NCBI GenBank assembly: GCA_944990035.1
Contig: CALYLX010000079.1
Location: forward strand, 479,390 to 543,389
Source of the DNA: Clitopilus passeckerianus
Taxonomy: Eukaryota > Basidiomycota > Agaricomycetes > Agaricales > Entolomataceae
Direction: 5' to 3'
DNA: 64,000 nucleotides
A model generated the notes under the pieces. The model had not been told where the DNA came from. It ran no database searches and saw only the letters and a list, made by a program, of their open reading frames with translations. Of this stretch, positions 1 to 11,045 are shown piece by piece; the stretch's first letter is position 1, and every line of letters begins with the position of its first letter. A program made the position numbers and the translations under genes.

Positions 1-1364
1 TACCCTCTCCACCACCGCTGCCTATCATCTTCCCCTCCTTGCTCAGAAGACGTCCCTACTCAGGGCCTTGAATCTCCTCGTTCATATTTCTATCGGTTGG
101 AGGTCCCATCTGTGTTCCTAGGTGCTGGGAGCAGCGAGAACAGCGGGCGATGGATGTGTCCATGAAGACAAGCATTGAGACGACGAGATGGTCCATCTTG
201 GGGCGGGGCTACGACCAGTGCCAGCATCGTCGTGAACCTCCGGATTGTCACCGTCGCCGACGGTGATTCACACCAGGAGGAACATCCTCGCGGTTTCGAC
301 TGCTCCCTCACTGTGTATGTACCGGAACAGTACCGCAGACACGTCAACCTTGAGTGTCGTATCCGGGATCCCCGCGCGATGGCTTTCCTCACGACTTGGT
401 TCTAAGCTCGAGGTAACGTGTCTCATACTCTACCTGCCTTACCTTGAACTGACAAATCGTGTTAAATTGCAGGTAAATATCATCGATCTACAACCCATGC
501 TATGCCGTTTGACCTTTCGCCATCATTAGGCCCGCAAACTGTACCTATTCTTCACATATCGAGAGATATTGAGGCTCGTAATATTGTTTTGATGACCTTT
601 TCCAGTCTCGTTACCCCCAATTCCGGATGTTATGTTATCGATCTGATCTATTAAAGTACGATGAGATATCCCTACCTTTAAGTTACTCGCTGTTGATACA
701 GTATTCAAACTTTGGTTTCACTGTTTCGATGTCTCTCTCAACATATGATGAAAGATCCATGAGCTCCCTTGATGATTTGATTCACGGCGCTCCTACGATC
801 AAGGAACTGGCATGTTCTAACCCTAAAATCTCAATTTGAGGAACACGAGACCTAGAGAGGTGAAAATGAGGTGAAAAAGATCAGACTTGGGACTCTTTTG
901 GATGTCCTGGGGCGCAAGGCTACCATAATGAGCCGTACCTATAGTATAAGTTGCGCCGGATAACCAATGCTGTCGCCCTTTTCATCAGATATCATTTAAA
1001 GGACACGTTGCTTTCGTGTGGCATGTAGTGTCAGGCTTCAACGTCCGTGGACTCTGTCGCCTCCATGTGACCACTGTATTGTGATACTTATCAGTCACCA
1101 TCACACTTCTATGACAGCAGGTCGTGGTGTGGAGATTCTTATCCATGCTCTCGCGATATAAGCTCTACTGAAAAGACGGTGCGAGCCACTCGCACCGTCC
1201 CAGATAACTACGTACTACCCCTTTCTCAGACCATAATCATTCATTATTCCCCACCCTTCATTCGTTGATACCGCCTGCTCTATTCGACAATCGCCGTCCA
1301 TCATTTGAGAAATTGGACGAATCCGTTCATTAATTGAATAGCGCGCACAGAACCGGTATCCGGG
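1..1364. other. No supported gene
   Basis: Short open frames occur on both strands, but none shows a start, plausible introns and protein-like composition together. A possible GT-AG intron lies near 416-472 (GTAACG donor, TGCAG acceptor) without a convincing coding frame on either side. The last 200 bases before 1365 are the likely promoter of the next gene. Confidence 0.5.
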
Positions 1365-2162
1365 ATGCCCAAGACATTCACGTACTCGGCCTTTGACATC
1401 GGGAATAGCCCTATCGTTCCAGACCAGGAAGGTTTACCCACCTTCACCATCGTAACGAAACGAAGCACTCTAGACCAGCTAAAGCACACGACTATCACAT
1501 CCTCCCAGGATAACACTGTTGTTGGTTCAATAGACTGGAAGAAGAAGACGATGGAAGTTAAGGGTTTGACAAAACCGTATGCAGATGTCAAGACTAAACC
1601 GGACGGGACATTTAGCTTGTAGGTTACTTCTTTCGTCAGTGATCCTAGGTTACTGGTAGCTCAATATAACATCTGGATTAGAACCCACGAGTGGAAATGG
1701 TCAACAACAAAGTATGTAACTACGTATAAGAAAGGCGCTTGGACGGTAAGAGATTCGTTCTTCATATAGATTGTGGCCGGCAGTGCTCATGCCTTCCCAT
1801 TACTAAAAGGCGAAATCCGGCAACGAGACAATCGCAGTATTCACTAATGTCAAATACCACCCCTTCGGAAAAGCCGAGCTCGCAACATTCAACTTCCTCG
1901 CTGACGTGACGGAGGAAGATATGGTTTTCCTGATGTTCGCTCTGCTTTTCCCGTCCCTCAAGATGCCACCAAATAAAACCCCGCTGGTGCGTACCTACTC
2001 TAATCTCAATCTGCCACGCTGAGACCTCAGCTGACTGGGTATTCTTCACTTTTTAAATAGAGCTTTAAAGCTGCAGCGGGCGCTGCAGGTGGGGAAATTG
2101 CTGTTACTGTGGCTGGTAATGCGGCTAGCGCTGCAGTCTCTACTTGCTGTATTATCCAATGA
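1365..2162 (+). CDS. DUF6593-like protein with C-terminal CaaX motif
   Basis: Four exons (1365-1618, 1682-1745, 1810-1986, 2061-2162) keep frame through three GT-AG introns and give 198 aa. The layout matches my recollection of the agaricomycete DUF6593 family: an N-terminal beta-rich half, a central aromatic stretch ending in a tryptophan (THEWKW, then KKGAW), and a C-terminal half with FGKAEL and VTEEDMVFLMFALLF. The family has no known enzymatic role. The protein ends in Cys-Cys-Ile-Ile-Gln, so its last four residues form a CaaX box; an Ala/Gly-rich linker precedes it. This suggests farnesylation and membrane attachment, which is inference. No signal peptide is seen. The ATG at 1365 is the first in frame. 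The gene frame is secure; the family name is moderately so. Confidence 0.72.
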
Positions 2163-2751
2163 TGAATTCGTATGAGTGTGTTTGTGACATAACTATCTAC
2201 ACGTACTGTACATACATACGCCCGTAGCTCAAAGGGGCTTCAGTTCACGTCAAACTTGGAGAGTTCTCTGTAGGATAGTAGGATCGATGGTTTATAACAT
2301 CACCTACGACTGCACGAAGATGTGTATGGATTAAAGCAAGACATTTGTTCTGACTTTGTGGATATCATCGCCTTCTGTCATCCAAGCGGCCTATCAGCTG
2401 TACCTATGTTCAGGGATTGGTATACGGTTGAAATACTCTAATTTCCAAGCGCTATAGGTCATTACTATCTTGGTGTGTATTCAATAGGGAGGCATTTGGA
2501 GAATTGCGTGCGTTCAGCGGGAAATCAATGACTTAGGACTTGGGCGCGTTGGCGCAACGCGGTTGGACCTGCCCTTATGCGCTCAGGCGGCCACGTGATA
2601 GTATTATTTTACCCCCTCTGAATTATTTACCTCTATTAGCATCTAAAGCCAACGGAAGTGATATTTTCAATCCCGCAATTATAGGGGGTCAACGTACCTT
2701 CGTTTACTACCAAAACCAATAACTAACCTACTAACCCATTAATTTCCATCC
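2163..2751. other. Intergenic, nothing recognised
   Basis: A 60-codon frame at 2540-2722 has no homolog I recognise and no splice context. The CT-rich 2700-2750 stretch probably belongs to the promoter or leader of the BTB copy that follows. Confidence 0.4.
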
Positions 2752-4734
2752 ATGGTCCTCGCATTAGCAAGCTCGCCCCACCACTCCGACACCTCTCCTT
2801 CTCCTCCACGCTCTCCTCATCGGCCATCTATATCACCTTCCCCTCCTCCTCCCCCTAGGCATGCGCACCGATGTACGTACTTTGAAGACCATTGAGATCT
2901 CCTACATTTCTCACCAAACTCTGCATTTAACGATCCCAAAGCCGAAATCACTTACCAATCCTCCGACGGTGTCTTGTTCCACATCCACACCGTCTACTTC
3001 CGCGCACACACCGGAACGCCCCTTCCACCGGAATGTCACTAGACGAAGTCGTTCCCTTGGCCGAAACATCAAGAGTACTAGAGACACTATTTACATTTAT
3101 ATATCCTCTCCCCAAATCTGATCTTTCGCGGATGCAAAGGTTTACAAGAGGCACGTCTTCGAAGTAGCTGAGGCGGCGGAGAAGTATCAAGTCTTTCCCG
3201 CAATGTATGCGTCTATGGTTGTAATGGAGTTCGTGAAATTTTTCAGTTGCATGGATTTTCAGACTATTAATTGCGTTTTCAGACAGCTTATCCAACAATC
3301 CCCAATCCGAGTCCTTAGCCACGCGCTGAAGCACGGATACATGGAACTCGCCAACAAAGCTGCTCTGGCCGCACTTGACGTACCCCCAGCAACCATAATC
3401 CAGCAAATTCCTCCTCAATTCCACGAACTCTGGGTGAGTTGAGCGCAGTTCCACATGACCATCCCGACCCACTGGTATCTAACCATTACTCGATCTTTAC
3501 TACCTTAGTTCACTTATCACGCCCAATGGGTCTCAATCCAGGAGAAGGTCCTTACCCAACACCTCCCCCGCTTTACCCCAACCTGGGAAATCGTCTCCCT
3601 CCTTGCCTCATCCCTCCGCGTCCTTCAAAAACTAGAATCGGTCCTCGGGATAGGTGAAGTGTATCGGAATTGGAGGTCGATGATCATGGATTTGGTCGAG
3701 GACGTGATGCCTCTTACAAAGGGCCTTTCGGCCACGGAGAAGAAGACAGGTTCGGATGCGGATGCAGTACAGCGGGGAAGGGTGAGGATAAGAGCTGGGA
3801 GACGGATGTTGACCCGGAGGATGCAATCACCCTCATCTGTTCCAGCGGTAAAAGATACACCTTATCCCGAAAAATCTTCTTCTCCTGCGCTCCCAGATTT
3901 GGAAGCTTGCCCTCAGACCTTGCTGTAATCGAGCGCCGACTCTCTGAACCTCCTGAAACTATCGACCTTCTCCTCAAATTCATTCGACCTGTCCCATCAC
4001 CTACCCTACATGATTTAACGTTTGAGACTCTCCTCGACCTTGCATGGGCTGCTGAAAAGTATCAGATTTTCCAAACGATGTACCTATGTCCGATATTCCT
4101 CAGGTGGTTGTTTTTTTATATCTTTCTGTAGAGTTTGTTACTAAAACGAAGCGAATTCATGGTTTGAAGGGATAAAGTTTCCGAAAATCCACTCGAGATC
4201 TTCGAATACGCCGCAAGATTCAAGTATCTCGAAATCCTGGACATAGCCGCCCCACTCCTCATCGGCAAACCTCTCTTCAAAACCCTCTCCATGCTCCCAC
4301 CAGATCTACATGTCGCCTGGGTACGTCTTTCCATCTTCATTCTCTAACAACCAAAACCTCCAGAACCGAGAACTAATTCGGTCTCCAATCTCATACAGGG
4401 CAGGTACTCGGACAGATGGAACTACACCTCCCAAAGATGCATGCGCACCGTCCTCGCGACATACAACACTCACTCCCAATGTACCTCCTGCAAGCGTGGC
4501 GGACCTGCGGCAGGATCTTCGTTCTTAACCTTTCACGGAAGTCCGATTATCCAAGAGTTGACGAAAGGACCCAAGGTGTTGAGAGATGTTGAGACATTGC
4601 TTAAAGAGACGGTTACGTGGGAGGGGTGTAGACTTGACGAAGAAGCGAGGGAGAGGTGGATGGGGGTTATTAGAGCATCGGTCGCCTCAATTGGCGATTT
4701 CTCATCATATATTAGAGAGACTTCCCGAGGGTGA
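2752..4734 (+). pseudogene. Double-BTB/POZ protein gene, copy A, frameshifted
   Basis: Homologous throughout to the intact copy at 21248-23118. It keeps the first BTB core (EITYQSSDGVLFHIH; later AEAAEKYQVFPAMYA), the BACK-like segment (LSHALKHGY to FHELW), the second BTB-like domain (LDLAWAAEKYQIFQTM) and a Cys-rich tail with CTSC. A first intron at 2873-2941 would join a Pro/Ser-rich leader starting at 2752 to the domain. Frame is lost three times: about 3011-3017, 3118-3130 and 3740-3800. No GT-AG intron repairs these. The final exon, ending 4734, is open. BTB domains usually mediate dimerisation or cullin-3 binding; the role of this family is unknown. Sequencing indels are the alternative explanation, but neighbouring genes do not show them. 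Confidence 0.7.
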
Positions 4735-6301
4735 AGCTTAGATATGGCTGCATTAACGACGAGACAAGGTAAAGGTAGATTAGATTGATAATTATAGTAT
4801 TCGAATTCTAAAGTACTAGACTGGAAAACCTTCAACATGCTACTGCGGGTCTCAAAACGGAATTGGTGCGAACAACTGTTTCGTTAGTGGAAAGAAGAAC
4901 ATTGTGATAGAGGCATTTCTGCCCCAGTAGCGTGATAGGTAGGAGAGACGATAGGAAAGTAATAGGATAGAGATCTCAGATAAGAACTTCGACATTGAAG
5001 TTTCGGCAGCGCTATTCCTGATAGACAGGAAAGACGAAGAGGACGACCCAAAGTGGTCCTCCAGCTGGCGATGACGATGCTAGTGGTGTCCCCCAAGACG
5101 GCCGTCATCATCTGGTCCTCCACCACCTGCCTCTCTCGCTAAGCGACACACCAGAAATGCATATGGGCCCAAAAAGGATGCTGCAGGGTGAGTGTGAGGG
5201 GTTGGGCAGGGCCATCTGCCAAGCGTGGAGCGAGGTGGGTGAAAACGATAGATGGCGGGGGTGACGGAAAGATAGCATGGCTCCGTAGGCGTTCTGGGTG
5301 GGCCTGATATGGTGGAGAAGCTTCGTGCTCTTCTCGGCCCTCGACCGACGGGGAGTAGGCGGGCCATTGGCGCGCTGGGGCTCCTCATCATCTTCGTCAA
5401 CACCGGCCGTCCTCCTGGTAACCTAGTCCTCCACTGAGACGGAGTTGTTTACCAACAACTCGCTGGACGTGGCGGGGTCAAAAGTGCCGGGGAATCCCGT
5501 TTGAAAAGTTCGAGCTCGAGTCCCCAACATCATACAGCAGGGTTGACGTGACGTGGAGTGAGAGAAGTTGTTTGGTGTGGTCAGAAGGCGCCACACCACC
5601 GCAGCATCTAAGAATGCCAGTGGAACTTCCACTCTGGAAAGTGAGATCCTTGCTATTGGCGGATGGAGGATAAAGGCAAACGGAGGTTCGGGAATATCAG
5701 TCTAGATCGAAGGTCCAAATCTCTGCATAAGGGAGAACGTAGACAGTGACGAGGGCGATGGTCGTCGAGTGTGGCAACGGTACGAAGATGTTGATTCAGG
5801 TCCTGGATCCTATCAGGAAGGTGCTGTCTTGTACTTGCGACCGACCATAGGTGGAGGAGACTGGAGACACAGATCGGTCAGCAAAGCTTGGATCAGGCAG
5901 ATTTAGGGCAGGTCGGCTCGGCTTTTTCCACCGCCTCGTCAATCTTCCACACTGATGGCCTCAGTGACGGCACTTCATCTATCTAAACTCTCTTTTCAAT
6001 GAGTAAGATAGGTCATAAATAACATAATGTTGAAGTTGACGCTGGAGTTTGTCATGTTTGCCGCTGATACCCTGATCTTTCGTCTTTCTCCGACCGATCT
6101 AAGTACCGAACTCTGTACAGATAATCTTGCCCATCACGACTCCACGACGCTGCCTAATTGACATACAGCGGTGGTGCCACTCATCTGACATTTCATTTCC
6201 CTCAATGACTATCGACAGAAGCACGCTTCAAGTATCCTGCGGTTCAATTTGCTCAGGTACCAGTCGACTTTCAACAGCTCAGGCACAACGGAGTCCAGAA
6301 C
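4735..6301. other. Intergenic, holding repeat copy 1
   Basis: No gene is supported with confidence. The section 4971-5400 is homologous to 9391-9800 (annotated separately). On the minus strand 5080-5391 can be read as an open Pro/Arg-rich frame of about 100 codons, and 5423-5632 as another; neither resembles a known family. Confidence 0.4.
4971..5400 (-). repeat. Dispersed 0.4 kb repeat, copy 1
   Basis: Aligns by eye over its full length to 9391-9800, same strand, with many substitutions and small gaps. Shared blocks include the ends (around GACAGSAAAGACGAA), GTCATCTGGTCCTCCA and GAGGGGTTGGGCA. On the minus strand both copies can be read in one comparable frame rich in Pro, Arg and Ser (PVG.G..RRA.S, then PCPTP, then GGxGGPDDD), so this may be an eroded gene rather than a mobile element. 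No terminal inverted repeats or target duplications were found. Confidence 0.6.
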
Positions 6302-6308
6302 TATAAAA
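6302..6308 (+). promoter_or_regulatory. TATA box of the membrane-protein gene at 6359
   Basis: TATAAAA lies 51-57 bases upstream of the ATG at 6359, followed by a C/T-rich leader typical of fungal promoters. This supports 6359 as the first start codon. Confidence 0.6.
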
Positions 6309-6358
6309 CGGCCCGTTCAATCATTACAACACAACGCTTCAATTCTCTCCACCTCCAG

Positions 6359-7357
6359 ATGAACATCACCTCAATATACTCTCCGGGCCAAACTCGTCAC
6401 ACAACCATGAACGAAGAGTTCAAAGAGCGAAGACGTCGCGGCATCATCACACCCTATCGCCTCTCAACCGTATCAATCCTCCTAGGATTTGGTACCGCTA
6501 AAGCCATTCAATCGCTTCATAATCACCAGGTGACCGCGACATGGATCGAGTGGGTAGGCGGTACCGCCTTGGCCGTCCTGTACGTACTCTATTTCATTCC
6601 TTCTTCAGCTTGAAGTCCTAACTCGTCGTTTTACAGCTGGTATTGCCTAGGTTTCCTCGAGTCACGACCTACCTTCCGATGGTTCTTCCACTTTGAATGT
6701 GGTGCCGACCTCTTGGCAGTTGTTGGACTCGCGGTTTTCATCCGTACGTGCCCTTTCATTCGTCTCGTAAGTCCATACCAATACTTACACCACAATTATT
6801 CACCCCTCCCAGCCCTGAGCGAAGGAACCGCATCTCTTATTCTCTCAATCGTCGGCGTACTAGTCGCCCGTACTGCTCCTGCCATCTCTTCCGCGTTAGT
6901 CCTGATGATAAGTAGCCTCGGAATGTGGGCTGTCATCTTCCTTATCATCCTGATACCCCTTTCCATCATGATATCTTGTGTTCCAGCTGGTCTCTTTCTT
7001 GGAGGGCTCTATTTACTTGCAGTGAGTATACTCTCTCTTTCTTCCTATCGTGAAAACTTCAACTTTGATCTAACGGCTGTCAAATTTCCCCGTCTAGAAA
7101 CACCTCGGTCTCTTATATCTCATTCCAACCCTCATAAGAGGCGGGGGTGGGTGGTGCGAGCGAAGGTGTAAGCTACCTGGTGTGTACTCCATACGTCTCC
7201 CCCATTTCATTCCAGTTGACATCGATTTTAGGTCTCGTTTACTTTATCGCCGGACTTCTTGCGGGACTCGGAGGCCTGTATGTTGCATTTCGCGTATTTA
7301 TCATATTCATACCTATCGCTTTTCCACCGTTTTCGTCTCAGGGTATGGTTTGAATAG
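6359..7357 (+). CDS. Orphan multi-pass membrane protein
   Basis: Six exons (6359-6579, 6637-6743, 6813-7021, 7098-7179, 7232-7277, 7342-7357) close in phase and give 226 aa ending in VWFE. After a basic N-terminus (KERRRRG) the protein has about five hydrophobic helices, including SIVGVLVARTAPAISSALVL and AVIFLIILIPLSIMISCVPA, with a short Gly-rich loop (RGGGGWCERR) before the last helix. I do not recognise the family. A second ATG at 6407 could also serve. Part of exon 1 and exon 2 is duplicated in inverted orientation at 8110-7940, where the copy is broken. Function unknown; a plasma-membrane or secretory-pathway location is inferred from hydrophobicity only. Confidence 0.7.
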
Positions 7358-7446
7358 CGTTATTTCATAGAAAGAGCGACCTTTTTAAGATTAGGATTAA
7401 AAATCCTATCCCCTCTAATACGACGATATCAGTCGGTGTAATCTAC

Positions 7447-8110
7447 TCAGCCGGTAAAAGGCACATTTGGAGTCATCCTCTTGATTTTCTCGATGTATAC
7501 TTCGCCTCTCAACGCACACTGTGTCACATCCGCGAATAGTCCATCGATGTCGGTAGGCATACATGGCATAGTCATAAGCTGCTCTATGAGCTTTAAGGTG
7601 TGGTTTTGTAGGAAGGTGCTCATGTAGAGCTGCTTGTTGCGGCGGTAGTTATCTGGGGCGCAGAAGTCGTCGGATATAACCCGAACTCTTGCTTCTCGGT
7701 ATCCCTGTCGGGAATAGAGAATGTGGCCTGGATCTGCGTGAGAGGACGTTCTGTGACATATTTCATGTCGAGGAAAACCCACCTGAGCAATGGCTACAGT
7801 ATATGTGAGAGACGCGGTCGATAATTTCCGGGCATGGTTCCCTTGTCCTGGTCACCAATGGAGCAGCTTCATCCAGTACTTCGCAAATAGGAAGGTCGGC
7901 TGCGACTCGAGGAAAGCTAGGCAATACCAACCGCAAAGGAGCCTCAAGTTGAGGAAGGGAGTAATGGAGGAAAGTGACAACGGAATACTTACAGTAAGCC
8001 AACACACTATCACCGACCCATTCAATCGAGGTCGCTGATACCTGATGAATATGAAGCGATTGTATTGCTTTTGCGTGCCAGTGCCGAATCACATGGTGTT
8101 TAGAATGCCC
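7447..8110 (-). pseudogene. Inverted decayed copy of the 6359-7357 gene plus an unknown tail
   Basis: The minus strand from about 8092 encodes KAIQSLHIHQVSATSIEWVG, nearly the same as KAIQSLHNHQVTATWIEWVG in the gene that faces it. The copy then shows a GTAAGT donor at the matching place and a second block equivalent to WYCLGFLES. It has a small insertion before the first block and an in-frame stop after the second. Beyond this, 7782-7447 is an open frame (RVRVISDDFCAPDNYRRN and onward) that does not match the active gene and that I cannot name. It could be the end of another gene. Confidence 0.6.
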
Positions 8111-8834
8111 ACATCGTCCGAGGGCCTACACGTGTCCTCCCTTTCCATCACCCTTAGCCAGACGGGAGTACGTACTTGGTGATTTCGGTCGAGATTGACA
8201 GCGTCGCTTAACGATATAAGGCGGGAGACTGTAGGAAAGGGGAAACTTCTATGGCTCGCCTTGTCAGGAACATTTTACTCAAATGACCTGATAAGGGCAC
8301 CTGAATTTTCAGGCCCGGCAAGGCATTATTATGCTATTTTGGAATCTCCAACAACGGCTGGAACGTTGGAATGCAAGGAACATTATGGAACGTGGGGGAC
8401 AAAAACGGAACGCAAAAGTGGATGGAAAGGAGTTATCGACACAATTAAAATGGTCTGCGGTAGGTCTGTGGTGTTCTATTCGCTGCTTCCTTCAAGATCT
8501 ATGAATTTTCCGAGTCGAGAAGATCACCTGAGAGTGATCATCACGTATAGGCCTGACATCTCGCCGTTCTGAGGTCGCAGCTGACACTCTTAGTGGCTAT
8601 TCAACAGATCGCTAATGGCATATGTACCATTCAGAAGCCTCGAGTCTCTAGAAGTTTGATTCCATAGGCATTCTACACGATAAAATCCAGGAACCGTAAC
8701 GTACATTGTCAAAGCCACAGGAATGTACATTTTGGCTAGACCGCAGCCTGAATATTGAATATCAAAAGCTGGTACCCCTGTGCCAACCCAATGTGGCTTG
8801 CCTCGTTATCGCTACTCGGATGCAGCCCACAGGG
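8093..8834. other. Intergenic, nothing recognised
   Basis: An open stretch at 8195-8572 lacks an ATG start and shows no family resemblance. The final part is the promoter region of the small peptide gene at 8927. Confidence 0.4.
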
Positions 8835-8840
8835 TATAAA
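8835..8840 (+). promoter_or_regulatory. TATA box of the defensin-like gene
   Basis: TATAAA sits 87-92 bases upstream of the ATG at 8927, leaving room for a short leader. It is the only strong TATA match in the preceding 300 bases. Confidence 0.6.
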
Positions 8841-8926
8841 AGCACTTAGAAATCCATGTCCATCCTCATCGAGTCGCACTATTCTGCGAGTCATCCGAAT
8901 CACTCAAACATCTAAACCTTCACACC

Positions 8927-9196
8927 ATGAAATTCTCTCCCATCAACACTGCTATCTTTATCCTCGCCGCTGGCACTGCTGTTCAAGCTATTGCCATTGA
9001 AATGCGTGATGTCGCTACCACCGACGCAGCTCCTGCTGCTGGCGAATGCCAAACCCAGGAGTATTGTGCCCTCGACTATTGCCCATCCCTCGGCTTCGGC
9101 ACTGGCTTCTGCATCAAGTAAGTCCAGTATCATGTCTTCGTACTCTTACTGACGACACATTTACCCAGCGACGAATGCTTCTGTATCACGCTCTAG
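8927..9196 (+). CDS. Small secreted cysteine-rich, defensin-like peptide
   Basis: Two exons (8927-9117, 9169-9196) joined across a 51 nt GT-AG intron give 72 aa. The N-terminus is a clear signal peptide (MKFSPINTAIFILAAGTAVQ), followed by an Ala/Asp-rich spacer and a compact C-terminal domain with six cysteines spaced C-x5-C-x4-C-x9-C-x4-C-x-C. The order, the G-x-C before the fourth cysteine and the closing C-x-C recall cysteine-stabilised alpha/beta defensins, but the second and third cysteines are four residues apart instead of the usual three. The last two cysteines come from exon 2, so the fold depends on the splice. Secretion is well supported. Antimicrobial, signalling or host-interaction roles are possible and undecided. 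Confidence 0.7.
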
Positions 9197-9390
9197 TAAT
9201 GGAATGGCGGTGTAACCATTGATGCAAGGAAATTGTTGTTTAGCTAGTGATATGGATGTATGAATCTCTTGTTTGTTAATCGGGAAACTACAACTCTGGG
9301 AAACCTGTGAACGATAGTCAACACAGAGATTCCGGATTCCGGAATACATTTAAGGACATAAGACCATATCGCCGCGACGAGGTAGTTGGC

Positions 9391-9800
9391 ATCCCAGATA
9401 GGAAGTTCGACACTGACATGTCGGCAGGACTGGTCCTAATAGACAGCAAAGACGAAATTCGAAGGTGTTCCTCCGAGTGTTAACAACGACGGTGCTGATG
9501 CTGATGGTGGATCGTCATCTGGTCCTCCATGAGCATGCCCGCCGCCTCCTAGAAATGTAGATGGGTCCGACAAGGATGTTTGAGAGGAAATTCGAGGGGT
9601 TGGGCAAGGTTCCGAGCGAGGAGAGCGAGAAGGGTGAAAATGACAGGTGGTGGGGGCGACAGAGGGAGTGTATGGCTCTGGACATGTTCTACGTCGTGGG
9701 CATGAGATGGTGGTGAAGCAACAACCGCTTGGTGCTCTTCTTGACCCTTGACCAACCGGGAGCAGACGGCCCTGTGCACGCTGGTCTTGGCCATCACGCG
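9391..9800 (-). repeat. Dispersed 0.4 kb repeat, copy 2
   Basis: Partner of 4971-5400. This copy lies directly 3' of the truncated BTB copy B on the same strand, so the repeat may have replaced the missing BTB exons. On the minus strand the comparable frame is open from about 9810 down to a stop near 9450 and is rich in Pro, Ser and Arg. No in-frame ATG is seen at its beginning. Confidence 0.6.
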
Positions 9801-9853
9801 CGTCGCGGAAAGAATGACGTTTGTGAGATTACAACGATAGCTAGTCAAGTAAA

Positions 9854-10261
9854 TCAGCGTAACGAGTAGAAAGCGGTACCTGAGACTCCTTCCATTTCTA
9901 CGACGTATGAGTGCATCGCTGGAAAGACTTGATATTTCTCGGCCGCCTCTGCCAGATTCGCTAGCAGAGCAATGTCAGGCTCCGGCCACGAGTCAAGAGC
10001 CGGTTGAGCCATTGGGTTGATGAACTGGAACAAGAGTTCCAGGATATCAGCGGTTTCTGAGAGTGAAACGACATCCTCCAAGGTGGATCCACTGGGTGGT
10101 GCCAACCCTTCGCTATGGGCTCTCAAGTACACCGAATGAACGCGAAATCGGACACCATCAGAGGACTCATGAGTTACCTCGGCCTTCTGGGCGTTGACTA
10201 TGATGCAGGGGTAAGATATAGCTTCGAATTGCTCGAGATAGACGCAACGAGGTGGGTCCAT
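9854..10261 (-). pseudogene. BTB/POZ gene copy B, first exon only
   Basis: A 135-codon frame starts at 10261 and covers the first BTB core of the family: AEVTHESSDGVRFRVHSVYL, APPSGSTLEDVVSLSE, then LAEAAEKYQVFPAMH. A GTACCG donor follows the MHSYVVEME segment, as in the other copies. The next exon of the family (ALKHGY to FHxxW) is absent; instead the strand runs into the 0.4 kb repeat. The gene is therefore truncated or rearranged. If translated as it stands, it would give a lone BTB core with a short unrelated end. Confidence 0.65.
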
Positions 10262-11045
10262 GTTGAGTGACTAGTGAAGAACAACTTGAATCATGCTCTC
10301 GACGCGTTTTTCATGATGTCATGGGGTGTCGTTGTCACGCAATGCGCTGCTGCTAGGCTTAAGGGTGTTGACGATGGGGCGGAACATATGAAAAATGATC
10401 CAGACTGAGAGGAATCTCTGGATGATGACGGTGGCTAGGATGTGGCCGATATTGCGATTGGGACCACGTCGAGAACAGGTATGATGAAACATTCAACTCT
10501 TCGGTGTGGATATTTTGCTTATTATGTCTATCCCTCCAGGAAGTTGGGCAGTTCTAAATACTGGACCTGCTTTTCGGGAACGGCACAGTTTCTTCTCTTT
10601 CTACCGCCGCTACTACATTTCCTGTTAGGATTAACTTTCTTGCGGGAAGCCTCTGCATCTGGTTAGAAATGTGCTTGGAAACCAGTGCGGTTTCTAGTCG
10701 ATATTCCGGAAAAAAGAATATTGATGATGTGGGATGTGTTTCCTGCACACGCTTTTCTTCGATTCCGCAGGTGACCTATACAACCATTGTATTCAATGAG
10801 TTGGGTTTTGAACTGTGAATCGTCTCGCCGTACACGTCTGTTTAAGCAGATGGTCAGCAGAGAAGACATCGCTTTTCCTGAGCCGGATCCTCAAGGGTGC
10901 TTGAGCGAGAACGCAAACCTGGCTATTTCATATCACTCATGTAGCCAACGTCTAAGTGGGATTATGGCCAGCGCTTCTTGCCACGCGGGACCGATGTGGC
11001 CGCCACGGGGCTGCTCCATTCTATTCCTTACGCCCATCAACTCCA
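10262..11045. other. Intergenic between divergent BTB copies
   Basis: Copies B (minus) and C (plus) point away from each other across this 0.8 kb, which should hold both promoters. Short frames here look like chance. No repeat shared with other BTB promoters was evident by eye. Confidence 0.4.

Noticed and set aside
7850..7900. Minus-strand stretch VLDEAAPLV resembling the BTB family motif DEAAPLVLD
   Set aside because: It lies in a frame other than that of the membrane-gene duplicate and no other BTB block is nearby; taken as chance.
8195..8572. 125-codon plus-strand open frame
   Set aside because: Does not begin with ATG and has no family resemblance or promoter.
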